Shown one piece after another: positions 57,201 to 64,000 of a DNA stretch of 64,000 nucleotides. A program made the translations under genes and the position numbers. Positions within the stretch are counted from its first letter, which is position 1. Each line of letters starts with the position of its first letter. The stretch is from Pseudomonas lini. GTDB lineage: Bacteria; Pseudomonadota; Gammaproteobacteria; Pseudomonadales; Pseudomonadaceae. The notes below the pieces were generated by a model, which was not told the DNA's origin, ran no database searches, and saw nothing but the letters and a program-made list of their open reading frames with translations. The stretch covers positions 3,224,001 to 3,288,000 of the forward strand of contig NZ_OZ061318.1 of assembly GCF_964063345.1 (NCBI RefSeq). Reading direction: 5' to 3'.

Positions 57201-58073
57201 ATGAAACGTACGCCCCATGTGCTCGCCATCCAGTCCCACGTGGTGTTCGGCCACGCAGGCAACAGTGCCGCGGTTTTCCCGATGCAGCGGGTCGGGGTGA
57301 ACGTCTGGCCGCTCAATACCGTGCAGTTCTCCAACCACACGCAATATGGCCAGTGGGCGGGTGAAGTGCTGGCCCCGCATCAGATTCCGGAATTGGTCGA
57401 AGGCATCGCGGCGATCGGCGAGCTGGGCAATTGCGATGCCGTGTTGTCCGGTTACCTGGGTAGCGCGGCTCAGGGCCGGGCGATTCTCGCGGGCGTGGAA
57501 CGAATCAAATCGATCAATCCCAAAGCGCTATACCTCTGCGACCCTGTGATGGGCCATCCGGAGAAGGGTTGCAGCGTACCGGCTGAAGTCAGCGATTTTC
57601 TGCTGGAGGAGGCGGCAGCGGTGGCCGACTTCATGTGCCCGAACCAGTTGGAGCTCAACAGCTTCTCGGGGCGTAAGGCGCAGTCATTGTTCGATTGCCT
57701 GGCCATGGCGCGGGCGCTGCTGGCGCGTGGTCCGAAGGCGGTGTTGGTCAAGCATCTGGACTATCCCGGCAAACTGGCGGATGGCTTCGAGATGTTGCTG
57801 GTGACCGCCGAAGGCAGCTGGCACCTGCGTCGGCCGCTGCTGGCGTTTCCGCGTCAGCCGGTGGGCGTTGGCGATCTGACTGCCGGGCTGTTCCTGGCGC
57901 GTGTGCTGCAAGGTGACAATCTGGTGAGCGCCTTCGAATTCACCGCGGCCGCGGTGCATGAAGTGCTGCTGGAAACCCAGGCGTGCGCCAGCTATGAGCT
58001 GGAACTGGTGCGGGCGCAGGACCGGATTGCCCATCCGCGGGTGCGGTTTGAGGCGACAGCGATCAGCCTTTAA
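57201..58073 (+). CDS. pdxY: Pyridoxal kinase
   Basis: 290 residues, ribokinase-like PfkB fold. It phosphorylates pyridoxal in the vitamin B6 salvage pathway. Family features: [47 protein letters not shown], the catalytic region [19 protein letters not shown] with its Asp, and [10 protein letters not shown]. The gene stands alone. REP sequence follows the stop. Confidence 0.94.
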   Translation: MKRTPHVLAIQSHVVFGHAGNSAAVFPMQRVGVNVWPLNTVQFSNHTQYGQWAGEVLAPHQIPELVEGIAAIGELGNCDAVLSGYLGSAAQGRAILAGVERIKSINPKALYLCDPVMGHPEKGCSVPAEVSDFLLEEAAAVADFMCPNQLELNSFSGRKAQSLFDCLAMARALLARGPKAVLVKHLDYPGKLADGFEMLLVTAEGSWHLRRPLLAFPRQPVGVGDLTAGLFLARVLQGDNLVSAFEFTAAAVHEVLLETQACASYELELVRAQDRIAHPRVRFEATAISL

Positions 58074-58076
58074 AAG

Positions 58077-58160
58077 CTTCGCGGGCAAGCCTCGCTCCTA
58101 CACAGGGATGGCGCATTACCCGTAGGAGCGAGCGGTGCGGTGATCCGACTTGCCCGCGAA
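58077..58160. repeat. REP inverted pair with an interrupted arm
   Basis: Left arm CTTCGCGGGCAAGCCTCGCT... at 58077-58103. The right arm (58122-58160) carries about 15 extra bases, GGTGCGGTGATCCGA, inside GTAGGAGCGAG...CTTGCCCGCGAA, so the palindrome is broken by a small insertion. Confidence 0.85.
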
Positions 58161-58182
58161 AGCGATCTAAAGACCGAACACC

Positions 58183-58665
58183 TCAGGCGTCGCCCTTGAT
58201 GTCCTGATAACGCTTTTCCAGTTCCTGACGAATCTGCCGACGCTGCTGCGCCTGCATGTACCGACGCTTGTCTTCACTGTTCTGCGGTTGCAGCGGCGGG
58301 ACTGCGGCCGGTTTGCGCTGGTCATCCACCGCGACCATGGTGAAGAAGCAGCTGTTGGTGTGACGCACCGAGCGTTCACGAATGTTCTCGGTCACAACCT
58401 TGATGCCCACCTCCATCGAGGTGTTGCCGGTGTAGTTGACCGAGGCCAGAAAGGTCACCAGTTCGCCGACGTGAATCGGCTCGCGGAAAATCACCTGATC
58501 CACCGACAGGGTTACCACATAGCGACCGGCATAACGGCTGGCGCAGGCGTAGGCCACTTCATCGAGGTATTTGAGCAGGGTGCCGCCGTGGACATTGCCA
58601 GAGAAGTTGGCCATGTCGGGGGTCATCAATACCGTCATCGACAGCTGGGCGTTTCCGGGTTCCAT
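58183..58665 (-). CDS. Acyl-CoA thioesterase, YciA/BACH hot-dog family
   Basis: 160 residues, single hot-dog domain. It hydrolyses acyl-CoA to free acid and CoA in the cytoplasm. The family signature GNVHGGTLLKYLDEVAYACASRYAG (positions about 23-47) holds the catalytic acid. The C-terminal tail is charged (RRYMQAQQRRQIRQEL). Chain-length preference cannot be told. Confidence 0.92.
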   Translation of the reverse strand: MEPGNAQLSMTVLMTPDMANFSGNVHGGTLLKYLDEVAYACASRYAGRYVVTLSVDQVIFREPIHVGELVTFLASVNYTGNTSMEVGIKVVTENIRERSVRHTNSCFFTMVAVDDQRKPAAVPPLQPQNSEDKRRYMQAQQRRQIRQELEKRYQDIKGDA

Positions 58666-58862
58666 AACGTACTCACGGGTTCAAGGCAGGATTGGGGATT
58701 GCACCTCTGTGGGCGCTTGGTTTTTCAAACCAACAGTTATCGGGACGCCGGGCGGGGGGCCGCCGTCACGCCCGAATCGATCTGTTTCCATATATTGCAC
58801 CGTCTTCCCGCCGGAAGTCGCGGTGTTACCCTTCAAAAGCCCACCCCAAGGAGCCATATGCC

Positions 58863-60626
58863 ATGCATGCCATCAGCTTCATTCAGGATCTGGCTGTGAT
58901 CATGCTGATCGCGGGTGTGGTGACCGTGCTCTTTCATCGTCTCAAACAACCGGTGGTGCTCGGCTACATCGTCGCCGGTTTCATCATCGGCCCGCACACG
59001 CCGCCGTTCAGCCTGATCCACGACGAAGCAACCATCAAAACCCTTGCCGAACTCGGGGTGATTTTCCTGATGTTCTGCCTGGGCCTGGAGTTCAGCCTGC
59101 GCAAGCTGTTCAAGGTTGGCGCCACGGCGTTCATCGCGGCCTTCCTGGAAATCGTCCTGATGATCTGGATCGGCTATGAAATCGGCCGCTGGTTCGACTG
59201 GAATACCATGGATTCGCTGTTCCTCGGCGCGATCCTGGCGATTTCCTCGACCACCATCATCGTCAAGGCGCTCAACGACCTGAAGATGAAGAACGAGCGT
59301 TTTGCCCAACTGATCTTCGGCGTACTGATCGTCGAAGATATCCTCGGCATCGGCATCATCGCGTTGCTATCGAGCATCGCAGTCAGCGGCACCGTCAGTT
59401 CCGGCGAAGTGTTTTCCACGGTCGGCAAGCTTTCACTGTTCATGATTGTCGCACTGGTTACAGGCATTCTGCTGGTGCCCCGACTGCTGGCCTACGTGGC
59501 GAAATTCGACAGCAACGAGATGCTGCTGATCACCGTGCTGGGCCTGTGTTTCGGCTTCTGCCTGTTGGTGGTCAAACTTGAATACAGCATGGTCCTCGGC
59601 GCATTCCTGATTGGCGCGATCATGGCCGAATCGCGGCAATTGCTGAAGATCGAGCAGTTGATCGAGCCGGTTCGCGACTTGTTCAGTGCGATTTTCTTCG
59701 TCGCCATCGGCCTGATGCTCGACCCGATGATCCTGCTGCAATATGCGTGGCCAATCGCGGTGATCACCGTGGCCGTGGTGTTGGGCAAGATGCTGTCCTG
59801 CGGCCTCGGTGCCTTTATCGCCGGCAATGACGGACGCACCTCACTGCGCGTGGGGATGGGGCTCTCACAGATTGGCGAATTCTCTTTCATCATTGCGGCG
59901 TTGGGCATGACGCTGCAGGTCACCAGCAACTTTCTTTATCCGGTGGCGGTGGCCGTCTCGGTGATCACCACGCTGTTGACGCCGTATCTGATTCGCGCGG
60001 CTGATCCGCTGTCGATCAAACTTGCGGCAGTGATGCCGCAGCGTCTGGGCCGTGTGCTGGGGATGTATGGCGAATGGCTGCGCAGCATTCAGCCTCAGGG
60101 CGAGGGCGCACTGTTGGCGTCGATGATTCGGCGGATTCTGTTGCAGGTAGGGGTCAATCTGGCGTTGGTGATTGCGATCTTTCTCTCGGGCGCGTTCTTC
60201 GCCGAGCGCATGTCCGTTTACCTGCAAGCCTGGATCAGCGATCCGAGCTGGCAGAAAGCGTTGATCTGGGGCGGGGCGTTGCTGTTGTCACTGCCGTTCC
60301 TGATCGCCGCCTATCGCAAGCTCAAGGCGCTGTCGATGCTGCTGGCAGAGATGGGTGTGAAGCCGGAAATGGCTGGCCGCCACACACAGCGAGTGCGTCG
60401 GGTGATCGCCGAAGTGATCCCGATACTCTCGCTGTTAGTAATTTTCCTGCTGCTGGCAGCCTTGTCGGCCAGTATTCTGCCGACCAACAAGTTGCTGCTG
60501 CTGATCGTCATCGTCGCAGCCGCCGTAGTGGCGCTGCTCTGGCGCTGGTTCATCCGCGTGCATACGCGGATGCAGGTGGCCTTGCTGGAAACGCTGGACA
60601 ATCACAAGGACTCGTCCGGGCATTGA
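58863..60626 (+). CDS. CPA2-family cation:proton antiporter (Kef-type)
   Basis: 587 residues from the ATG after AAGGAG; a nearer ATG at 58858 is out of frame. The Na/H-exchanger domain spans about 1-390 with twelve or so hydrophobic segments, including LKQPVVLGYIVAGFIIGP, ELGVIFLMFCLGLEF and FGVLIVEDILGIGIIA (the ion-binding region). Four extra C-terminal transmembrane helices (about 430-570) follow instead of a TrkA-N regulatory domain. It probably exchanges K+ or Na+ for protons at the inner membrane. Confidence 0.9.
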   Translation: MHAISFIQDLAVIMLIAGVVTVLFHRLKQPVVLGYIVAGFIIGPHTPPFSLIHDEATIKTLAELGVIFLMFCLGLEFSLRKLFKVGATAFIAAFLEIVLMIWIGYEIGRWFDWNTMDSLFLGAILAISSTTIIVKALNDLKMKNERFAQLIFGVLIVEDILGIGIIALLSSIAVSGTVSSGEVFSTVGKLSLFMIVALVTGILLVPRLLAYVAKFDSNEMLLITVLGLCFGFCLLVVKLEYSMVLGAFLIGAIMAESRQLLKIEQLIEPVRDLFSAIFFVAIGLMLDPMILLQYAWPIAVITVAVVLGKMLSCGLGAFIAGNDGRTSLRVGMGLSQIGEFSFIIAALGMTLQVTSNFLYPVAVAVSVITTLLTPYLIRAADPLSIKLAAVMPQRLGRVLGMYGEWLRSIQPQGEGALLASMIRRILLQVGVNLALVIAIFLSGAFFAERMSVYLQAWISDPSWQKALIWGGALLLSLPFLIAAYRKLKALSMLLAEMGVKPEMAGRHTQRVRRVIAEVIPILSLLVIFLLLAALSASILPTNKLLLLIVIVAAAVVALLWRWFIRVHTRMQVALLETLDNHKDSSGH

Positions 60627-60648
60627 CCACTCGACGCATCAGGGTGGA

Positions 60649-61056
60649 TCAGCTTTCCAGCCAGACGTCCCGCGCCCAGTGCCATACCGATTCCCAGGTT
60701 TCTTCGGCGATCAGCTCTTCTTCAGCCAGCCACAGCACCACGGTGCCGTCTTCTTCGACCAGGTAGTAATTGTCACCGTCCTGGCAGATCGGAATCATGC
60801 TGCGATCGACGCCAGCGTCCCAGGCGTTGGCGGCAACGTCTGGCAGGTAGGTGTGGGACTGCGGATCGGTGACGGTCACCGGCTCCAGGCTGCCGTAGAC
60901 CACGTCGCTGACGGTCAGCAAAAATTCTCTGAAGACGAACGGGATGTCGATGAACAGTTGCTCTTCGATTTCCACAATCTGATCTTCGTCAGGCAATTCC
61001 AAGGGGACCGGTACCGGTTCGTTGGCTTCACGCAGTTGTTCGATGATTTCTTCCAC
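60649..61056 (-). CDS. SMI1/KNR4 (SUKH) family protein
   Basis: 135 residues, acidic. LPDEDQIVEIEEQLFIDIPFVFREFLLTVSD is the N-terminal SUKH signature (positions about 20-51), and DGDNYYLVEEDGTVVLWLAEEEL the second. SUKH proteins are often immunity partners of contact-dependent toxins. Here no toxin gene or secretion cassette is near, so a housekeeping role is as likely. It is transcribed away from a shared terminator. Confidence 0.83.
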   Translation of the reverse strand: MEEIIEQLREANEPVPVPLELPDEDQIVEIEEQLFIDIPFVFREFLLTVSDVVYGSLEPVTVTDPQSHTYLPDVAANAWDAGVDRSMIPICQDGDNYYLVEEDGTVVLWLAEEELIAEETWESVWHWARDVWLES

Positions 61057-61138
61057 GTCCGGGATCCTCTTGCTTGATGGCGCGGTTTAGTTGGGGCGGT
61101 TTATACAGTAGCTCGCTATAGATGCAACCGCGAAATAG

Positions 61139-61167
61139 AAAACCCCGGCCGAGGCCGGGGTTTTATT
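61139..61167 (-). terminator. Bidirectional-looking intrinsic terminator
   Basis: A 12-bp perfect stem AAAACCCCGGCC / GGCCGGGGTTTT with GA loop (61139-61164), between the Tim44-like gene and the SUKH gene, both on the minus strand. It ends the Tim44-like transcript. Confidence 0.92.
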
Positions 61168-61192
61168 ACAACAGGTACAACGCGGGAAGTGA

Positions 61193-62065
61193 TCAGCCGT
61201 TCTGGCGGATACCGGCCACCAGCCAAGGCTGGTTTTCGCCCTGTGGGCGTTCCATGTTCCAGCTTTCGCTGAACACTTCGCCCTGGTCGAAACGCGAGGA
61301 CTTCGACACGCCGCTGAAGGTCAGGGTGGCGATGGTCTTGTCCGCACGGTCATCAACGCCATCCAGTTGTACCTGGAGGTTATCGATGTAGGTCGACTGG
61401 AAGCCGTCGCCCAGGTCGGCACGTTCGCGCTTGAGGAACTCCAGCAGTTGCGGAGTCACGAACTCGGCGATCTTGTCCATTTCGTTGGCGTCCCAGTGTT
61501 GCTGCAGGGACTGGAAGTGGTTGCGGGCCGCTTCAATGAAGTTGTTTTCATTGAACCAGGCTGGCGCGTTAATCACCGGACGAGCGGCAGCAGGTGCCGC
61601 CGAGCCGCCGAAGATCGAACCCATGGCTGCTGGTTTCTGTTCGAACACTTCACGCTGCATCGGCGCGCCGGCTGGAGCCATGTGCTCCTGCTGCTTGCGA
61701 CGACGAGCGGCGATGAAGCGGAAGACCAGGAAGGCGATGACCGCCATGATCAGGATGTCGAAGATCTGCATGCCCTGGAAGCCGCCGCCCATGAACATGG
61801 AGGCCAGCAGGCCACCGGCCGCGATACCGGCCAGAGGGCCGAGCCAGCGCGAAGCACCGCCGGCCTTGGCGGCAGCGCCAGCGGCACCGGCCGCGCCCGC
61901 AGTGGCCGCAGCGCCGCCTGCAGGAGAAGAAGGAGCCATTTGGCTGGTCTGGTGAGTCGGCGCAGCGCCGGAGCTCTTGCCGCCACCAAAGCGCTTGGCG
62001 TTGGCGTCCAGGCTCATCGTCAGGCCGATGCACAACGCCATGGCGATGCTAAGAAAACGTTTCAT
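61193..62065 (-). CDS. Tim44-like domain membrane protein
   Basis: 290 residues from MKRFLSIAMALCIGLTMSL; an ATG five codons earlier is less likely. Signal peptide (to about DANA), an Ala/Gly-rich low-complexity stretch (about 45-75), a membrane segment (about 100-120, IFDILIMAVIAFLVFRFI), then a Tim44-like C-terminal domain (about 165-285: FNENNFIEAARNHFQSLQQHW ... TLTFSGVSK). The family is widespread and loosely tied to membrane import or stress. Function is unknown. Confidence 0.88.
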   Translation of the reverse strand: MKRFLSIAMALCIGLTMSLDANAKRFGGGKSSGAAPTHQTSQMAPSSPAGGAAATAGAAGAAGAAAKAGGASRWLGPLAGIAAGGLLASMFMGGGFQGMQIFDILIMAVIAFLVFRFIAARRRKQQEHMAPAGAPMQREVFEQKPAAMGSIFGGSAAPAAARPVINAPAWFNENNFIEAARNHFQSLQQHWDANEMDKIAEFVTPQLLEFLKRERADLGDGFQSTYIDNLQVQLDGVDDRADKTIATLTFSGVSKSSRFDQGEVFSESWNMERPQGENQPWLVAGIRQNG

Positions 62066-62252
62066 AAAGGGAATTCCCATTTGTGGATGGCACGCGCGCC
62101 ATGTTGCACAGCTGAAGTGTTACTGGCTAGCGGCAGAGTGTTTCGGGCTTTTGCCTGACAGGTTGTGTTCAGCTTCAGTCAGCGCAATAAGGCCTGTTGA
62201 TTTTGGTCTGTAGGATGAGTGGATGAGTTCTGTAGGAGTCAGGGTATCAACC

Positions 62253-62340
62253 TGTGGGAGCGGGCTTGCTCGCGAAGGCAGCACCTCGGTGTATCAGAGG
62301 CACCGCGTCATCGTTCTTCGCGAGCAAGCCCGCTCCCACA
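62253..62340. repeat. REP inverted pair
   Basis: Exact 25-bp arms, 62253-62277 and 62316-62340 (TGTGGGAGCGGGCTTGCTCG core), between the Tim44-like gene and the end of uvrD. Nothing else is seen in the gap 62066-62357. Confidence 0.92.
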
Positions 62341-62357
62341 AAAGCGCTCGGTCGCTT

Positions 62358-64000
62358 TTAGATGGCTTCCAGCTTGGCGTAACCCAGCATCAACCACTTG
62401 CTGCCTTCGCTGAAATTCACCTGCACCCGCGCCTGAGCACCAGCGCCTTCGAAGTTCAGGATCACGCCATCGCCGAACACCGAATGCCGCACAGTCTGGC
62501 CGAGGCTGAAACCGGTGTCCGGGATCTCGCTGCCGCCGAACAGGCTGCTGGAACTCTGTTGCTGGCCACCGCCGAACGGACGGCTGACGCTGTTGGACAG
62601 CCGCACTTCCTGGATCAGGCCTTTCGGCACTTCACGTACGAAACGCGACACCTTGTTGTAGGTCTCGCTGCCGTACAGGCGTCGGGTTTCAGCATAAGTC
62701 AGCACCAGATTCTGCATCGCCCGGGTGATACCGACATAGGCCAGGCGGCGTTCCTCTTCAAGACGGCCGGGTTCTTCCAGGCTCATCTTGTGCGGAAACA
62801 GGCCTTCTTCCATACCCACCAGGAACACGTAAGGGAATTCCAGGCCCTTGGCGCTGTGCAGGGTCATCAACTGAATGCTGTCTTCGTGTTCGTCAGCCTG
62901 GGTATCTCCGGCCTCCAGCGAGGCGTGACCGAGGAACGCCGCCAATGGCGACTGCTCTTCATCCTCTTCCGGATTTTCGAAGTTGCGCGCGGCGCTGACC
63001 AATTCCTCAAGGTTTTCTACCCGGGCCTGGCCTTTCTCGCCTTTTTCCGCCTGGTGGTAGGCAATCAGTCCCGACTGCTCGATGACGGTTTGGGTCATCA
63101 GATGCAACGGCATTTCCAGGCATTTGGCGGCGAGGTTCTCGATCAGCTCCATAAATGCCCCAAGAGCACCGGCAGCGCGACCGGTCAGGCCTTTGTTGGC
63201 CACCAGCTGACGCATGGCTTCCCACATTGACACATGGCTGTGGCGTGCATGATCGCGGATGGCTTCGACGGTTTTTTCACCGATGCCACGGGCCGGAACG
63301 TTGATCACCCGCTCGAGGGCCGCATCGTTGCCACGGCCTTCCAACAAACGCATGTACGCCATGGCGTTCTTGATTTCTGCCCGTTCGAAGAAGCGCTGAC
63401 CGCCATAAATGCGATACGGAATGCGCTCACGCAGTAAGGCTTCTTCCAAAACGCGCGATTGGGCGTTGGAGCGATACAAAATCGCGATATCGCTACGAGC
63501 CAAGCCGGTTTTCAGCGCGCTTTCGATGGTTTCAACCACGTAGCGTGCTTCGTCGTGTTCGTTGAAGGCTGCGTACAAATTGATCGCTTCGCCTTCGCCG
63601 CCATCGGTCCACAGCTCTTTGCCCATGCGCCCGGTATTGTTGGCGATCAGGGCGTTGGCGGCCTTGAGGATCCCGGCTGTGGAGCGGTAGTTTTGCTCCA
63701 GACGAATGATCTGGGCATCCGGGAAGTCGTCGGAATACTGATAAATGTTCTCGATTTTCGCGCCACGCCAGCCATAGATCGACTGATCGTCGTCGCCGAC
63801 CACCATCAGGCTGTCGCCACCCTTGGCCAGCAGACGCAACCAGGCGTACTGCACGGCGTTGGTGTCCTGGAATTCGTCCACCAGAATGTGCCGGAAGCGC
63901 TTCTGATAATGGGCGAGCAGGCCCGGGTTATCGCGCCACAGATCGAGGGCGCGCAGCAGCAGTTCAGAAAAGTCGATGACACCGGCGCGCAGGCACGCGG
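62358..64000 (-). CDS. uvrD: DNA helicase II UvrD (3' part)
   Basis: C-terminal 546 residues of the SF1A 3'-5' helicase of nucleotide-excision and mismatch repair; the start lies beyond the right edge. Helicase motifs in view: DEFQDTN (motif II), VVGDDDQSIYGWRGA (III), LEQNYRS (IV), LMTLHSAKGLEFPYVFLVGMEEGLFPH (V) and RRLAYVGITRA (VI). The tail has the UvrD C-terminal Tudor-like module (VRHSVFGDGVILNFEGAG). It is cytoplasmic, and the intact frame gives no sign of decay. Confidence 0.97.
   Translation of the reverse strand, partial: ACLRAGVIDFSELLLRALDLWRDNPGLLAHYQKRFRHILVDEFQDTNAVQYAWLRLLAKGGDSLMVVGDDDQSIYGWRGAKIENIYQYSDDFPDAQIIRLEQNYRSTAGILKAANALIANNTGRMGKELWTDGGEGEAINLYAAFNEHDEARYVVETIESALKTGLARSDIAILYRSNAQSRVLEEALLRERIPYRIYGGQRFFERAEIKNAMAYMRLLEGRGNDAALERVINVPARGIGEKTVEAIRDHARHSHVSMWEAMRQLVANKGLTGRAAGALGAFMELIENLAAKCLEMPLHLMTQTVIEQSGLIAYHQAEKGEKGQARVENLEELVSAARNFENPEEDEEQSPLAAFLGHASLEAGDTQADEHEDSIQLMTLHSAKGLEFPYVFLVGMEEGLFPHKMSLEEPGRLEEERRLAYVGITRAMQNLVLTYAETRRLYGSETYNKVSRFVREVPKGLIQEVRLSNSVSRPFGGGQQQSSSSLFGGSEIPDTGFSLGQTVRHSVFGDGVILNFEGAGAQARVQVNFSEGSKWLMLGYAKLEAI

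Overview
The window reads as chromosome of a fluorescent Pseudomonas (P. fluorescens group). The signs are the order atpHAGDC-glmU-glmR-glmS, many Pseudomonas REP palindromes built on GCGGGCAAGC/GTGGGAGC, and the order of the common-polysaccharide-antigen and zinc-limitation (Zur) clusters. No rRNA, tRNA, integrase or CRISPR array was seen.

Layout. 1-4714: end of the ATP synthase operon and its terminator. 4774-9039: UDP-GlcNAc supply (glmU, the regulator glmR, glmS). 9061-13678: an accessory patch with a LysR regulator, a GST-like protein, a MITE-like palindrome, and a flavoprotein-ferredoxin fusion gene that survives only as its N-terminal domain and a C-terminal remnant. Between and after these pieces lie two copies of a cassette made of a C4-type antisense RNA leader and a DUF6124 gene. 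13782-22767 (minus strand): the D-rhamnan (A-band/CPA) operon rmd-gmd-wbpW-wzm-wzt-wbpX-wbpY-wbpZ. 23197-28931 (plus strand): a divergent operon of two glycosyltransferases, two methyltransferases and an acyltransferase, equivalent to P. aeruginosa PA5455-PA5459. 29096-32411: an uncharacterised envelope gene pair. 32415-35217: LysE exporter, Lrp-type regulator and lipoamide dehydrogenase. 35428-41400: three SPFH membrane proteins plus an HmtA-like P1B ATPase. 41599-44874: CFA synthase, cardiolipin synthase and a DUF3617 protein. 44953-56539: a zinc-limitation island (folE2-znuCBA-gamma-CA-pyrC2-truncated thrS paralog, divergent from amidase, dksA2, COG0523 and DUF1826 genes). 56667-64000: DUF3301, pdxY, thioesterase, K+/H+ antiporter, SUKH protein, Tim44-like protein and the 3' part of uvrD.

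Main themes. (1) Zinc: two 15-bp palindromes matching the Zur operator control the island, and a weaker match lies in front of the SPFH/HmtA operon, so both clusters probably answer to zinc starvation. (2) Antisense RNA: each DUF6124 gene is preceded by a folded leader with the architecture of the phage P1 C4 / P4 CI immunity RNA. Two antisense segments each match one site upstream and one downstream, and the downstream a-site overlaps the Shine-Dalgarno. The two copies keep every pairing while changing its sequence, although the coding regions are almost identical. This covariation is the strongest unusual signal in the window. (3) Cell-surface glycan: the rhamnan operon and its divergent partner operon form one polysaccharide locus.
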